From assembly GCA_027924585.1 (NCBI GenBank), contig BSBM01000424.1:496001-560000 (forward strand): a stretch of DNA of 64,000 nucleotides. The letters are read 5' to 3'. The DNA comes from Larix kaempferi. Taxonomy: Eukaryota; Streptophyta; Pinopsida; Pinales; Pinaceae. The translations under genes were made by a program, and so were the position numbers. Below the pieces are notes generated by a model. The model saw only the letters and a program-made list of their open reading frames with translations, ran no database searches and had not been told where the DNA came from. The stretch's first letter is position 1. Each line of letters begins with the position of its first letter. Of the stretch, positions 1 through 13,142 are shown piece by piece.

Positions 1-454
1 AGGAAATCTCCTTATGAGAATTTCTCCTCTTAGATATTTAGGTTGATCCCTATGAATTGTTTGATGATTTCCTTGATCTACTCAATTTGTTGCATGAGGT
101 GTGTGATGGAGATGTACTTGTTATCCTCCTGTGTGCACCTCTTTCTTGACATCAAGATATTCCTTTTGAGTGATTGCTTGCACTCTTCCCATCCCACTTT
201 CCATTATTCTCATTTTATCCTAGAATAGCCTTCTATTGAATGTCTGTTAGGCTCTAGAATATGGTAGCATTGATGTGGTGTTTCTCTTCCTTTTCCCTAG
301 TCAGCCTTTCATTGAAACTTCTCATAGTCTCAACCATTTCCAAAGGTGTGATTTGTGCCCTCCTTCCATTGGATTCTATATTTGCATTACCACCTTGAAA
401 ATATTCTCCCATAACATATTTTTCATGGTCTTAGGGGTCTTGTGCATCATCCAT
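1..454 (-). pseudogene. Decayed retrotransposon gag-like frame (Gypsy type)
   Basis: Read on the minus strand from an ATG at 452-454, the sequence gives a protein-like stretch with several stops (for example GGNANIESN, then MVETMRSFNERL), rich in Glu, Lys and Gln. It lies just inside an LTR-like end at 650 and a primer-binding-like site, the expected place for gag. At least one frame change is needed to follow it to the window edge. The gag call rests on position and composition, not on a recognised domain. The element continues beyond base 1. Confidence 0.4.
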
Positions 455-626
455 GATGATCATTCAACTGACCAACTTCATGTTTCTACTACTGCAATGG
501 TCGTACCACTGTTGTTAGAGCTGTGCAAAAAGGTAAACCTATTAGCTAACACATTAATAAATCTTGATAGTCACTCCAATATTACCACACTGGGATCCTT
601 CTACACTCAAAGGACTAGTGTTGGAA

Positions 627-649
627 CCACTACTCTGATACAACCACTC
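627..649 (-). other. Primer-binding-like site next to LTR
   Basis: On the minus strand, directly after the LTR-like end GGGATGTGACA, the sequence reads gagTGGTtgTATCAGAG. This resembles the initiator-Met-tRNA primer site of plant LTR elements (TGGTATCAGAGC) with a short insertion. It suggests the repeat at 650 onward is the 5' LTR of a minus-strand element. Confidence 0.35.
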
Positions 650-2470
650 TGTCACATCCCTAGTAGCCTTAATGGCCTATTATGACCACTAGGGATCTTT
701 TTTTTCCATATATTCATACTTATGATACCAAGACAACCCTATGTCTCTTTCTTGAGTTTATTATTTTGGAATAGTTTGAGCATGCATTTTTATTTGTTCC
801 CTCTAATGCACCGCCTGCAATACTTCCCGCACTAACTTTAGCCTTGCGCAATCCTGCACTTAACACTTCTCTAGCACACAAATAGATTACGTGTGTTAAG
901 TATGTTTTTCATGAGTCCCATCGCACGAGAACCCTTATCAATTGTATGTCAACCAACACGTTGGATAACAACCATGCAACAACTCAGGCTGCTAAGGAAA
1001 AGTCACTGATTTCATACATAGTTAGTGATCTATGCATAACAACTTCATATACAAAACATACATCTATATACAAACATCTCATGCAGTGCAACATCATATA
1101 AATGACATTTAGTTATCTATAATCATGATTTCTAATACAACATGCATCTCATCATTTCTGATAAACATTCATACAATGGAATGAAAATAGCATAAATGAA
1201 AAATCAAACAAGCACTTCTTTTGAATGCATCTTCCCCAATAATTTGAATTCACAAGAAAAGAATTCCACCCAATCATAGCCACTTTGTCTAGCATATATT
1301 ATTTTTTCTAAGTGGTAACTCTCATGCTAGGAATGATTTCCCTAAGGAAAGGAGAACTATCTAGAGCTCACTCATAATAATAAAAAACAAGTCCATAGCC
1401 AAGACAACATTTGTTGGGTTAACATGCCATCTCTATTCACATAGACTCATTCTCAAGCGAAGCCAACCTTTCCTGGGATAATAGGTCGCAAGGGTAATGT
1501 AGGGAAGTGCCAAACTAGTAAACTCTCCTAAAAGTTGGAGGAAAATCAATCAGAACCAACCAACTTGGGGTCCACAATACCCACCCTACATAACACCAAG
1601 AAGGTACCATTTCACTGCTCAACAGTCCTACAGGAATCACGTTCTTCTAGGTATTATTCAATGTGTATGTAGAAAGAACACCCAAACCTGGTCATCTACT
1701 AAGAGGAAACAACCTCCAATGGCATCATTATCCATTTCCACACTCCATACTACTCTGTTACTCAATACCACATAGTCACTCTCCAAAAAGTATACACAAC
1801 TCAGAAACAAGGACAAACCATCAAATCTGGTTTGCCATCAAAATTACATACACCTTGTCCATACTTGGATAGCTTGGCATCCACATTACTCACCTCACAC
1901 AACACCAAGAAGGTACCCCTTCATTACTCACGATCCCCTAGGCATCGCATTCCTCTAAGTGTTATTCACCATGTGCGTAGAAATACCACCCAGAACCTGG
2001 ATCATCTACCAAAAGGCTCCATTATTCCAAGGCTTACAAATATTAGCTATGCATAACCAATGAACTTCCAAGAATTCTCTCCAACCATTGTCTGGTAGAC
2101 CACTTGGTTTAAATAGGGATAATAGGAAACCATACTCAAAATAACATTAACAACGATGAGAATAAGATTCCAATGGTGCAATTGATACTAGGCATGCTAA
2201 AAAGGATTCACAGGCCAACTTCACCATTGTTAGACATACTCAAATGATCTTGGGAACGACCTTGCAACTAGGAAATACAACATGAATTTAGGGCGTACGC
2301 CATGGTTCAACAATTGGTATAGTCTGTGATACCACTCTGCACATGGAACATTAAGGAAGATACATAAGTAATTCACTCATAGATTCCATACATGGATTCC
2401 ATCCATGACCACAAACCAAAGCTCAGAACCACTCTCCACTACCCAAAATAGAGTGACAGACTCTTCCTAG
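650..2470 (-). repeat. Long LTR-like repeat, copy 1
   Basis: Begins TGTCACATCCC and shares long stretches with 27436-29789 in the same orientation, for example the segment near 1565-1720 (cttggggtcca, accaagaaggta, cacccaaacctggtcatct). Similarity fades near 2400, so the right end looks truncated or diverged. The adjacent primer-site-like sequence and gag-like frame argue for a minus-strand Gypsy LTR. No gene is visible inside. Confidence 0.5.
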
Positions 2471-3044
2471 AAACTAATACATTTGTTTATTATATGAAAA
2501 AAATGGTCGTTTTTTAATCTTGCTTTTCTTTAGAGATAATCTTGTTCAATGAAAACACTTAGCTAATTTACTCCTATCTAGGATAGGTTGCATTTCACAA
2601 TACATTTTTCATTGCATATTAGATGCATTTGATTTTAAACACATAAAACCTAAATAACAATAGTTGGTTCCCCAAGCAAGAGGGATCATTTGAAGGGATC
2701 AAGATTTTTTTATTGGGTCCTTTCACCTAGTGAGCATGTGTGGTTGAAAAGGGTTAAAAGTATGAGTTAACAATTTATGTACTTGAACTTCTACCATGTG
2801 CATATATTTTTCATTAATATTTTTAATATTGAATTTAAAACTAAGAAAAAAATGCTAAATGATTATGTTATCAAATTAACATATATGAACAATGCATGAA
2901 ACTAAATTGATGCAATTATTATACATTTGGTCTTATGATAAATATCCCTAAATCAACACATTTCTTCATCCTGATCTAACCATAAATGGATTTTATGTGC
3001 ATACATAAATTCCCAATTTAAGTATGATTAAGTACTTATACTAT
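2471..3044. other. AT-rich spacer, nothing recognised
   Basis: Low-complexity AT-rich sequence with stops in all frames; no repeat partner or RNA gene was seen in the window. Confidence 0.5.
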
Positions 3045-3656
3045 GGTTTTGTTTTGAGGGGAATTTCCACACAAGTTTGAGAGGGTGTAATGAAATTCAC
3101 CATTGGGGAATTAATTCTTACAATATATGAATTCAAATTCCCTTTGTCTCTTTCCTTTTTATAAACATAGTTTAATTAACAAGATCTAATATCCCAAGTA
3201 CAACAACTTAACATCTTAGTGCCATAGTTTAAAGTACTTATAGAGTCTATGAGTAATTGGATAAGTATTTGTCTTCTAAAGTGAATATAAGGGGATTAAG
3301 TGAAGTTGGCATTACATTCTCAACATTGGTATACCTTCTCAAGGTTTTTAAGGGTTTGTGTTACATCACCAAGGTTCAAGGAATAATGTACTACCATTTA
3401 TATATTTATGTAAATTATATCAATAACTAAACCATCCATTGAATTAGACAATCTTAAAGGCAAATTATTTTATTTGAAGTGTTTTATTAATATTTTAAAG
3501 CTACATGTTTGTGTATTGTTTTTAAGTGGTTTTGTTCTAACAATTTCAATTTCAAATTCATACTTAATTACTAGACATATGAATAGTATCAAGATTCACA
3601 AGTCGATGTTTTCTATTAAATGTTATTTTCATAGATAACAATATATATTTGGTGAA

Positions 3657-3661
3657 CCATT
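3657..3661. other. Copia target-site duplication, left
   Basis: ccatt immediately before the 5' LTR; the right counterpart is ctatt (9712-9716). The empty site in the duplicate copy reads caatt (11740-11744), so each side differs from it by one base. Confidence 0.7.
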
Positions 3662-4218
3662 TGTTGGATTTTGTACAACTTCGGAAGATATCATTCATTA
3701 TATTTTATTGTACCATCATTGTACTTGTTTATACCTCCTAAGGGAGAAGAACCTTATGTAAACATTTATGTAAACACATGAAAGAATAAATGTAAGCCTT
3801 GGGGTGCAAAAGGAATTAATAAAAAGATTACAAATAAAATATTTATTGCCCCCAAGACAAGTTGGCCCCATAAGGGATTTTCTGGTTTCAACACTTGTAT
3901 AAATATGAGGTTAGTGCTCCTCATTTGTTCATTCTCACACTTGAGAGTGGCGCATCACTTGGGAGAGGAGAATTTCGCATCACCTAAAGAAGGAGGCTGA
4001 TTTCTAGGGTTTCTATTTGTGGAAAACATTTCCACACTTTCTATTTTCTCATTTGTACTCTGATCTCAAAATTATCATTTCTCTCTGAAGGTTGCTGGGT
4101 TTTCTCCCTATTGGGTTTCCCAGGGTAAAATCTGTGTTGTTGTTTTGTGCTTTGTCTTACTTCTAGTGATCTTGGTAATGCATTTATGTTTTATGCTATG
4201 AATGTATGAAATTTAACA
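3662..4218 (+). repeat. Copia 5' LTR
   Basis: 557 bp, TGTTGG...AACA. A TATA box (TATAAATA) lies at 3898-3905 and would drive the element's transcript. It matches 9164-9711 almost throughout. Confidence 0.95.
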
Positions 4219-4230
4219 TGGTATCGGAGC
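4219..4230 (+). other. Copia primer-binding site
   Basis: TGGTATCGGAGC directly after the LTR matches the initiator-Met-tRNA primer site typical of plant Copia elements (TGGTATCAGAGC) with one difference. Confidence 0.9.
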
Positions 4231-4362
4231 CATTCTAGAAGAAGCCATTGTCGAAGCATTGTCAGAACCCTGTCGGAATTAGGGTTTCATCTTGTGAAGT
4301 CTTCACCCATTATTTTGGAGAAAAAGAGCCATAGGAATTTCGTTTTTGGCTAGACTAATACA

Positions 4363-5298
4363 TTGGTGAAGACGGAATTCAATTCCGAGAACTTTCATTT
4401 TGACCTAGCTCTTGCTAGGGTTTCTGATCCAAATCCGCAAATCAAGATGATTGGGATGGAGGTTGAAGATCGGTTGGAAGGAGCTTCAAACTTTATTTCC
4501 TGGAAGTCAAGGGTTCTTCTACTCCTAGAAGAAAATGATCTTCTACTATATGTAAATGAGAAGGTCCCCAAACTAGAAGCCGAATAAGATAAATCTCGAT
4601 GGAGGAAGAATGATGCTAAATCAAGAAGGATTCTTATGGATTCCATGAGAGATCATTTGGTTCCTCAGATCTTAGGTAAGAAGAGTGCTAGGAATATGTT
4701 CAAGACCATTATGATTGAACACACTAGCCTAAATGTATCCATGACTTTGAGAAACCAACTCTCAAATATGAAGGTAGCGAATTCGGAATCCATTGCCTCA
4801 TACTTTATGAGGATCGCAGAACTCAGAGACAAGCTCAGCACTAGTGGATATCCTATTAGTGATATGGAGCTTGTCCTTCACACCTTAAATGGTCTTCCAC
4901 CATCATTGGAGTCCTTTATCCAAAGCATAAGTGATAGATCTAACCTACCAAAGTTTGACAAGCTTTGGGAAGATTGCTCTCAGGAGGAGACAAGGATTGC
5001 AACACGTTAAAGACTCCATGGAAATCAAAATGAAGAAAATCAATCATTTGTTTCTCATGCCAAGAATGGTAAGGGAAAAGGAAAGAAGTTCCATAAACAC
5101 AAGCACCAAGAAAGGAGATCAAGTCCCCATCAAGAACAAAAGAAGAAGAAGGATGTATCTCAAGTTCAATGCTATAGGTGTAGGAAGTATGGACATTATG
5201 CCAGTAGTTGCCGAAGTCAAATCAAAAGGAAGCATTAATCATCCACTGCTGATGTAGAAGAAGATCATCATCACAAGAAGCAAAAGAATGAAGATCAC
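4363..5298 (+). pseudogene. Copia gag
   Basis: Nucleocapsid precursor in frame +1. After a stop at 4585-4587 the central part (4636-5010) has the UBN2-type gag pattern of plant Copia elements (LRNQLSNMKV, then YFMRIAELRDKLSTSGYP, then VLHTLNGLPPS). After another stop at 5008-5010 a lysine-rich tail leads to one zinc knuckle, CX2CX4HX4C, at 5170-5211 (CYRCRKYGHYASSC), which would bind RNA. Stops make it a pseudogene, but the reading frame itself is kept across the whole region. Confidence 0.85.
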
Positions 5299-5319
5299 AC
5301 ATAATTTCTATTCATATCA

Positions 5320-8300
5320 GCACTATCAGGTACTATTCCTACCACTAGTAACACTTGGCTCATAGATAGTGGTGCATCTAGACACATGACTGGGTATAGA
5401 GAGAATATTTCAGAATTAATTGAGAAAGATTCACATCTCCGTGTTGTACTTGGAGATGATGCAAATTATAGTGTGAAGGGATCTGGAGCCACCACCCTTC
5501 AATTGGAATCAAATGATACATTATGCTTAAGTGATGTACTCTATGTACCTGGTATGAAAATAAATCTTGTCTCCATCTTAGCATTGGAGGACAAGGGTTA
5601 TAAAGTAGCTTTCTCATAAGGGAAAGTTCTTGCTTGGCACAAGAACTCAAGCATGAGCACAGCCAAGGTTATTGGCATAAGAGAAGAGAGCTTGTATAGA
5701 CTAAACACTTATCCAGTTGAAGCCCTAATACATGATGTTGCAAGTATGGGTGAGTTATGGCATAGAGGGTTAGCTCATATGAACTATCGAGTTCTCCCAG
5801 TTCCGAAGAATATTGTGATAGGTTTTCCAAGGCTCCAGGTAAACCATGATGGAACATGTAGAGGATGTTCACTTGGCAAGAATGCCAAGAAGTATTTTCT
5901 AGATAGTGAGAGTAGATCCAAAGGGATTTTGGATCTAGTACACTCTGACTTGTGCGGGCCCATGACAGTTGTGCCATTAGGTGGTTATCATTACTATATC
6001 ACCTTATTGATGATTACTCATGAAAGACTTGGATATACTTTCTCAAGTCAAAAGAATCTGAGGAAGTACTCAACAAGTTCAAAGAGTTCAAAGCACAAGT
6101 TGAAAATCTATCAGGAAAGAGGATCAAGATATTGAGATCTGATAATCGTGGAGAATATACCTCTACAGAATTCAATGATTTCTACAAGGAAGCAGAAGGA
6201 GCTCACAGTTCCCTACAACCCTCAACAAAATGGGGTTGTTGAAAGAAAGAATCATACAATCGTGGAGGCAGCCAAAGCTATGATACATTACCAGAGTCTT
6301 CAAATGTTCTTGTGGGAAGAACCATCCAGAACCGTTGTATATGTACATAATAGATGTCCACATAAGATCTTGAAGAGCATGAATCTGGAAGAAGCATTCA
6401 CAGGTGTGAAACCAAAAGTGGGCCATCTTCGGATTTTTGGCTGTCCAGTCTACATACATGTGCCCAAAGAGAAAAGATCAAAGTTAGAACCTTCGTGCAA
6501 GAAGGGTACCTTTGTGAGATACAGTGAGTCTTCAAAGGCCTACAAAATTTACATTCCAGGATCCAGACAGATTGAAGTCAGTAGGGATGTGACCTTTGAA
6601 GAAGAAATGGCTATCAGGAAATGTAGAGGATCAGATATGGAGATTGATGATGCATAAATGCTAGAACCAAAGGAGATGAGATCATCTTCCCCTCCAGTTC
6701 AGAGGGAGTCAATAGAAAAGGATGAAATTATCGATCCTATAGATCCAGTTGATATCCCCAGAGAGGTGATAGGTTGGAAAATACCTAGATGGGCACAACA
6801 TACACTATAGGATGCAGAGGGGCATGATGCTCCACATGGCACTTTCAGAGAAAGAAAGAGACCTCATAGATTCTCTAGATATGTGGCACTAATGAGAAAC
6901 ATTATCGATTCAGAACCTACCACTTACGAAGAAGCATCAAAACATCAAGTTTGGAAGGATGCCATGATGGAAGAATATCAATCCATCATGAAAAATGATG
7001 TGTGGGAGGTTGTGCCGAGACCTGGGGAGAAGTCAGTTGTGACTTCTAAGTGGTTATATAAGATCAAGCATGGAGCATATGGCAGTGTTGAGAAATACAA
7101 GGCCAGATTTGTATCCAGGGGATTCTCTCAGAAAGAGGGAGTTGATTATGATGAGACTTTTGCCCCTGTGGCTCGATATACTTCCATCAGATCCATTATT
7201 GCAATTGCCTCAGCTATGGGATGGAAGTTTCATCAGATGGATGTGAAGACAACTTTTCTCAATGGTGTTATTGAGGAATAAGTTTACATCGAACAACCAG
7301 ATGGGTTTATTGTCCAAGGAAAGGAGTCTCATGTATGCAGACTGAAGAAGGCATTGTATGGCCGCAAGCAAGCACCCCGTTCTTGGTATGGATGAATAGA
7401 CGGATTCCTGGTGAGCTTGAGATTTTCCAAGAGTGATGCAGACCCCAACCTTTACTACAAGGTTGTAGATGATGATCCACTGATCTTAGTATTATATGTT
7501 GATGACTTGTTTCTCACTAGAAATAAGAAACTCATTGTATGGTGTCAGAAGAATCTCTCCTCTGAGTTTGAAATGAAAGACCTTGTTTTGATGCATTACT
7601 TCTTGGGATTAGAAGTATGGTAGAGGCAAAAAGAGATTTTCCTAGGACAAGGAAAATACACCATCGATATAATGAAGAGATTCAGAATGTTGGACTGCAA
7701 GTCCATGGCTACTCCGATGGATGCAAATTGGAAGAAGTTGAGAGATTCCACTTCAGAGTCTGATTTGTTTGATCCCACCATTTATTGCTTGTTGATTGGG
7801 TCATTGATGTATCTGACGAACACCAGACCAGATATATGTTTTGCTGTGAATGCCCTCAGCCAGTTCATGTGCGAACCGAGGCAGATTCACTGGATTGCTG
7901 CAAAATATGTGCTCAGATACTTACGTGGCATTGTGGGATATGGATTGAAATATGCTTAAGATGGTGACCTGATATTGCAGGGGTTTACAGACTTAGATTA
8001 GGCCGGATGTGTTGCAGATTGGAAGAGTACTTCTGGATGTTGCTTCAGTTTGGGTTCTGTAGTTATTTCTTGGTGCAGCAGGAAGCAGAACTCGGTAGCA
8101 CTCAGTACTGCAGAGGTCGAGTACATGGATTTTAGCACAACAACTCAAGAAGCAATTTGGCTTCCTAAAATCCTGGCAGGATTGTTCGGCCAGATTCCAG
8201 AGCCGACCGTGATTCATTGTGATAACCAGAGTTGTGTGTAGATGTCAGTGAATCCTTTATTTCACAACAGGTCGAAGCATATCGAGATTCGATATCACTT

Positions 8301-8460
8301 TATTCGTGATATGGTGCAGAAAGGTGCGGTCAAGTTATAGTACGTGCCGATAGACGACCAGACTGCAGATGTTCTCACCAAGGCACTTCCCAGAGTGAAG
8401 TTCAAATAATTTCATGGAATACTTGGAGTCGAAGAGAACGTTTCCCTCCTTGAGAGGAAA
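5320..8460 (+). pseudogene. Copia pol: protease, integrase, RT, RNase H
   Basis: The protease has its catalytic DSGA at 5365-5376. The pre-integrase zinc region carries WHRGLAH and CRGC near 5759-5875, followed by the integrase core (DLVHSDLCGPM). A one-base loss near 6001-6006 and a second small change near 6195 shift the integrase frame out and back. Reverse transcriptase follows (DVKTTFLNG; catalytic YVDD at 7495-7506), then RNase H (SVALSTAEVEYM near 8090; [14 protein letters not shown] near 8275). In-frame stops lie at 5617, 6655, 6808, 7279, 7396, 7621, 7957, 8239 and others. Several fall where the family has Gln, Trp or Arg, which fits C-to-T or G-to-A decay. Confidence 0.92.
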
Positions 8461-8498
8461 AGATGAGATGCTTGCGCTGCTTTTCTCAGGTGCCTGTG

Positions 8499-8917
8499 CA
8501 GTCCAGTTACTCAGCCAGATATGGGAGAAATCTCATAAGAAGATGAGTAGGACAGTCAGGAGCTGGCCGGGCTCACCCAGGTACCTTTTGCAGTCCAGTT
8601 ACTCAGCCAGATATGGGATAAATCCCATAGGTAGATGAGTAGGACAGTCAACAGTTGGTCGGGTTCACACTGGTGCCTCTACATTCTAGCTACTTAGCCA
8701 GATATTAGAGAAATCTCATAGGCAGATGAGTAGAACAGTCAGCAGTTGGCTGTGTGGTTGCACGGGTGCCTCTACAGTCCATATACTCAACCAGATATGG
8801 GAGAAATCTCATAGGCAGAAGAGCAGGACAGTAAGTAGATGGCCATGCCCTTTTGCTCGTCTGAGATCTTAGCCAGGTATGGGAGGACCCCATTGGCAGA
8901 TGAGACAGACATGTAGC
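8499..8917 (+). repeat. Tandem repeats of about 92 bp in the Copia 3' tail
   Basis: Four and a half copies start near 8499, 8591, 8682, 8775 and 8860, each with cagtccagttactcagccag, then agatatgggag and a gatgagtaggacagtca block. They lie between RNase H and the polypurine tract and encode nothing obvious. Confidence 0.9.
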
Positions 8918-9150
8918 AAATTGTATAGCAGATATGGTACAGTTGATAATCTTAGATATCCAGGATTGAGTAATTCTCCTGGATCCAATATTGAGTGATT
9001 CTCCTGGACTCACCGAAGGACTGGTGATGATGATGCGCAGAGATTGTGTGGACAACCTTCAATATGCAGAAAGATGATGGAGACAGAATGGATGTACAAG
9101 ATGAAACCCATATGATCGTGATGCAGATGGAGACCGAAGAATACCTTCCT

Positions 9151-9163
9151 CGTTGAGAGGGAG
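9151..9163 (+). other. Copia polypurine tract
   Basis: cgttgagagggag immediately before the 3' LTR; the expected primer for plus-strand DNA synthesis. Confidence 0.8.
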
Positions 9164-9711
9164 TGTTGGATTTTGTACAACTTCGGAAGATATTATTCAT
9201 TATATTTTATTGTACCATCATTGTACTTGTTTATACCTCCTAAGGGAGAAGAACCTTATGTAAACAATTATGTAAACATATGAAAGAATCAATATAAGCC
9301 TTGGGGTGCAAAAGGAATTAATAAAAAGATAATATTTATTTCCCCCAAGACAAGTCCGCCCCATAAGGGATTTTCTGGTTTCAACACTTGTATAAATATG
9401 AGGTTAGTGCTCCTCATTTGTTCATTCTCACACTTGAGAGTGGCGCATCACTTGGGAGAGGAGAATTTCGCATCACCTAAAGGAGGAGGCTAATTTCTAG
9501 GGTTTCTATTTGTGGAAAACATTTTCACACTTTCTATTTTCTCATTTGTACTCTGATCTCAGAATTATCATCTCTCTGCGAAGGTTGCTGGGTTTTCTCC
9601 CTATTGGGTTTCCCAGGGTAAACTCTGTGTTGTTGTTTTGTGCTTTGTCTTACTTCTAGTGATCTTGGTAATGCATTTATGTTTTATGCTATGAATGTAT
9701 GAAATTTAACA
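9164..9711 (+). repeat. Copia 3' LTR
   Basis: 548 bp, TGTTGG...AACA, near-identical to 3662-4218 but lacking about 9 bp near 9333. Confidence 0.95.
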
Positions 9712-11324
9712 CTATTGAATAAAATTATTTCCAATGGGTGTTGTTGTTGATTTCTTTTTCTCCCAATAATGAGTTTCTTATTCTATGTTTACTTTTATCC
9801 AAAACCAATAAAGTTGATAAATTAAAAAAGTTTCAAAAAATTGATACATATTTTAATCAAATCAATAAGATGGGATCATTACCTCAATTAATTACCCTGT
9901 ACTCTATCCTTACCGTATTATAGAGTTTCTTTTCATGCATAATATATAATAAAAAATAAGTGAAGTAACAAAAGGAAAGATAAACCATCTCAAGCTAACT
10001 TCCATGAGAAAATGGCAATAGAAACTCTCATTTGCAAAAGGAAAATGGACTCTTCTGCTTCAAATATCACACTAATATGAAGTATATGTTTCTAAGTCTA
10101 ATAGATTCAAAAATCCAGCTTGTTATTCAAATGAGAGTGGTTGAAATTCCAATAAACACTAAAATTAGTATATAGATTATAAATCTATATATTTGATTAC
10201 CTTTCACAAACTACAATAACTCTGTTAACATCAATGATATTTTGAAATCTAATTATGTAATTTTGATCCACTTATGATAATACATTAAATTAAGCAATAA
10301 AACCATGCTAGAATGAATTAAATGGAAAGTAAGAAAGATCATCTCTAACTATGGCCAATAAGAAATCCTAGAGGCCACAAGCTACATCAACATATCTATA
10401 TGTCTTTCATGGAGGTCTATAGAGATTTGAAATCATAGATCCAAGCCAAAGGAAAATTGAAGTATGGCCTATCTTACCCACTCCTTTAGACAAAGAAGTA
10501 CTTACCATAATAGAACAGAAGATGCAAATAATCCCATAAACATGAACAAGTGAATGTGAGAAAATATGATTTGGCTGTGAACTTAAAAAGAAAAGAAAAA
10601 AAAGGCTACATATTCAAAGTGAGTTACCAAGTGGCAAATCAAGTTGAGAGGACATAAAGGCATATGACAATGAATACACTCTAACCATTTAATCGTAAAT
10701 ATCAAATGGATGACACTAGATGACAACTATCAAGATTAATTAAATACAATGATTAGCACTCTTTTGAATTGTAATGGAACAACCAACAATAACAATTCAC
10801 CAAAGTTTAATTGTAAAAGGGTAATTTTACTTTTCGAGAGCACCAAAGTTTGGACACGAAAATGATAATATGAAAGGTAAAGTTAACTTTTATGAAGAAC
10901 ATTTTATAAATATGATTCAACCTAAATTCTAAAATAAGAGGGACTAAAAGAAATGAAGTATTATTCAACATAAATACTAAAATGATAAAGATAAATAAAT
11001 TCTTAAAAGGTGGTTGGAAAACTATTAAAAACCCATAAACACTAAAATATTCTATAATTATTTTAGTAATGATCCAATTTCTAACGAACCATGCAAAATA
11101 AATATTAAAAAAAATCATGACCACAAAATTTAAACACAAAAATTGGAATTAAACACATAAATATTAGAATATAAAAAACAATGAACTAGAAAATAAAAAA
11201 GTAATGCATAAAACTATAATTCAATGATTGTCACTCTAATAGTTAAATGATTGTCACTGTCATTCCGCAATTTTTTTTTAACCATCCTGTGCTTTTCTAT
11301 GTTGAACGATGCTTAAAATACGAT

Positions 11325-12995
11325 GATGTTTTGAGGGGTATTTCTGCACTTTTGAGAGGGTGTAATGAATTTCATTAATGATTAAAATATATGAATTGAA
11401 ATTCCCTTTGTCTCTTTTCTCTTTATTAACATAGCTTAATTAACAAGACCTAAAATCCTAGGTATATTAGCTCATCATTTTAGTGTCATAGTCTAAAGTG
11501 AGTTTGTGAGTAATTGAATAAGTATTTGTCTTCTAAAGTGAATATAAGAGAATTAAGTGAAGTTGGCATTACATTCTCAACATTGGTATACCTTCTGAAG
11601 GTTCTTAATGTTTTTCATTACATGAACAAGGTTCAAGGAATAATGTACTACCATTTACGTATTTATGTAAATTATATCAATAATTATATTTGCATATTTA
11701 TGTTCTTTATTAACAATATAACAATATATATTTGGTGAACAATTAAACCAAATTATTTTCAATGGATGTTGTTGTTGATTTCTTTTTTTTCCCAATAATG
11801 AATTTCTTATTCTATGTTTGCTTTTATAAAAAACCAATAAAATTGATAAATTTAAAAAGTTTCAAAAAAATTCTACATATTTTAATCAAATCAATAAGGT
11901 GGGATGATTACCTCAATTAAGCACCCTACTCCATCCAAACAATATTATATAGATACTTTCACTGCATAATACATAATAAATAATAACTGAACTAACTAAA
12001 GGAAAGAGAAACAATGGTAAAGAGAAACGATCTCAAGCTAACTTCCATGAGGAAGCGCCAATAAAAACTCTCATTTGTAAAAGGAAAAAGGAACTCTTAA
12101 TATTCAAATATCACATCAATATGAACTATATAATTTTAAGTCTAATAGATTCAAAAAATCTATCTTGTTATTCAAATGAGAGTGATTGAAATTCCAACAA
12201 ACACTAAAATTAGTATATAGATTATAAATCTATATATTTGATTACCTTTCACAAGCTACAATAAACCTGTTATATTTTGCAATCTAGTTATGTAATTTTG
12301 ATCCATTTATGATAATATATTAAATTAAGCAATAAAACCATTCTAGAATCAATTAAATGGAAAGTAAGAAAGATCATCTCTAACTATGGCCAATAAGAAA
12401 GCCTAGAGGTCACAAGCTACATCAACATGCCTATATTCCTTTTCTTGATGTCTATAGTAATTTGAAATCATAAATCTAAGCCAAAGGAAAACTGAAGTAT
12501 GACCTATCTTACCCACTCCTTTAGAGAAAGAAGTGCTTACCATAATAGAAAAGAAGATGCAAATAATCCCATGAACTTAAATATGATTTGATTGTGAACT
12601 TAAATAAAAAACTACATCTTCAAAGTAAGTTATCAAGCGGGAAATCAAGTTGAGAAGATATAAAGACATATGACAATGAATACACTATAACCATTTAATT
12701 ATAACTCATACCATTCTCAAATGGATGACACTATAACCATTTAATCGTAACTCATACCAATCTCAAATAGAATGACACTAGATGAAAATTATAGTAAAAT
12801 CTTTGAGATATTAAATACAATGATTAACACTCTTTTGAATTGTAATGAAACAACCAACAATAACAATTCAATAATACATATATAAAAAGATAATTCTACT
12901 TTTCCACAGCACCAAAGTTTGGACACGATAGTGATAACATGAAGGGCAGGGTTAACTTTTACGATTCAATGATTGTCACTCTAACTCCACAATTG
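11325..12995. repeat. Segmental duplication copy 2, empty Copia site at 11740
   Basis: Tandem partner of copy 1 without the Copia insertion. The uninterrupted sequence tttggtgaacaattaaacc at 11731-11749 marks the pre-insertion target. Near 12670-12760 it also holds a short internal duplication (actataaccatttaat repeated). Confidence 0.8.
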
Positions 12996-12996
12996 T

Positions 12997-13002
12997 TTTA
13001 TT
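12997..13002 (-). terminator. Possible poly(A) signal for the F-box gene
   Basis: AATAAA on the minus strand about 140 bp past the stop codon. The 3' flank between holds a 24-bp direct repeat (tacctcggattga, near 13058 and 13115). In AT-rich DNA this motif alone is weak evidence. Confidence 0.3.
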
Positions 13003-13142
13003 TCCAGGCCTTACGGATCGTGATGAACTCCAGGTCTTACAGGCCTTTTATCCCAAGTACCTCGGATTGATGTACTAACAATGTTTATGTTTCGAAACCA
13101 TAAAAATAAAAATGATACCTCGGATTGAGGTACTAACAAAAT

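Larger units (their letters stand above)
3662..9711 (+). mobile_element. Complete but decayed Ty1/Copia LTR retrotransposon
   Basis: A 6,050-bp element with LTRs at both ends, a Met-tRNA primer site, gag with a CCHC knuckle, then protease, integrase, reverse transcriptase and RNase H in Copia order (integrase before RT), a tail of about 92-bp tandem repeats, a polypurine tract and a near-identical target duplication. Most coding sequence lies in one frame (+1), with many in-frame stops and two frame changes in the integrase. The two LTRs differ at roughly 15 positions plus a 9-bp gap by eye, so the insertion is fairly recent, but the element cannot encode working proteins. Confidence 0.95.
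3045..11275. repeat. Segmental duplication copy 1, split by a Copia element
   Basis: The flanks 3045-3661 and 9712 to about 11275 align in order with 11325-12995. Shared anchors are gagagggtgtaatga, the gaaattccctttgtctc block, the tttggtgaac insertion point, gttgttgttgatttc, ccaataagaaa and caccaaagtttggacacga. Copy 1 also carries about 300 bp of extra AT-rich DNA near 10900-11220. No gene is visible in the duplicated unit; small frames in it are AT-rich noise. Confidence 0.8.
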
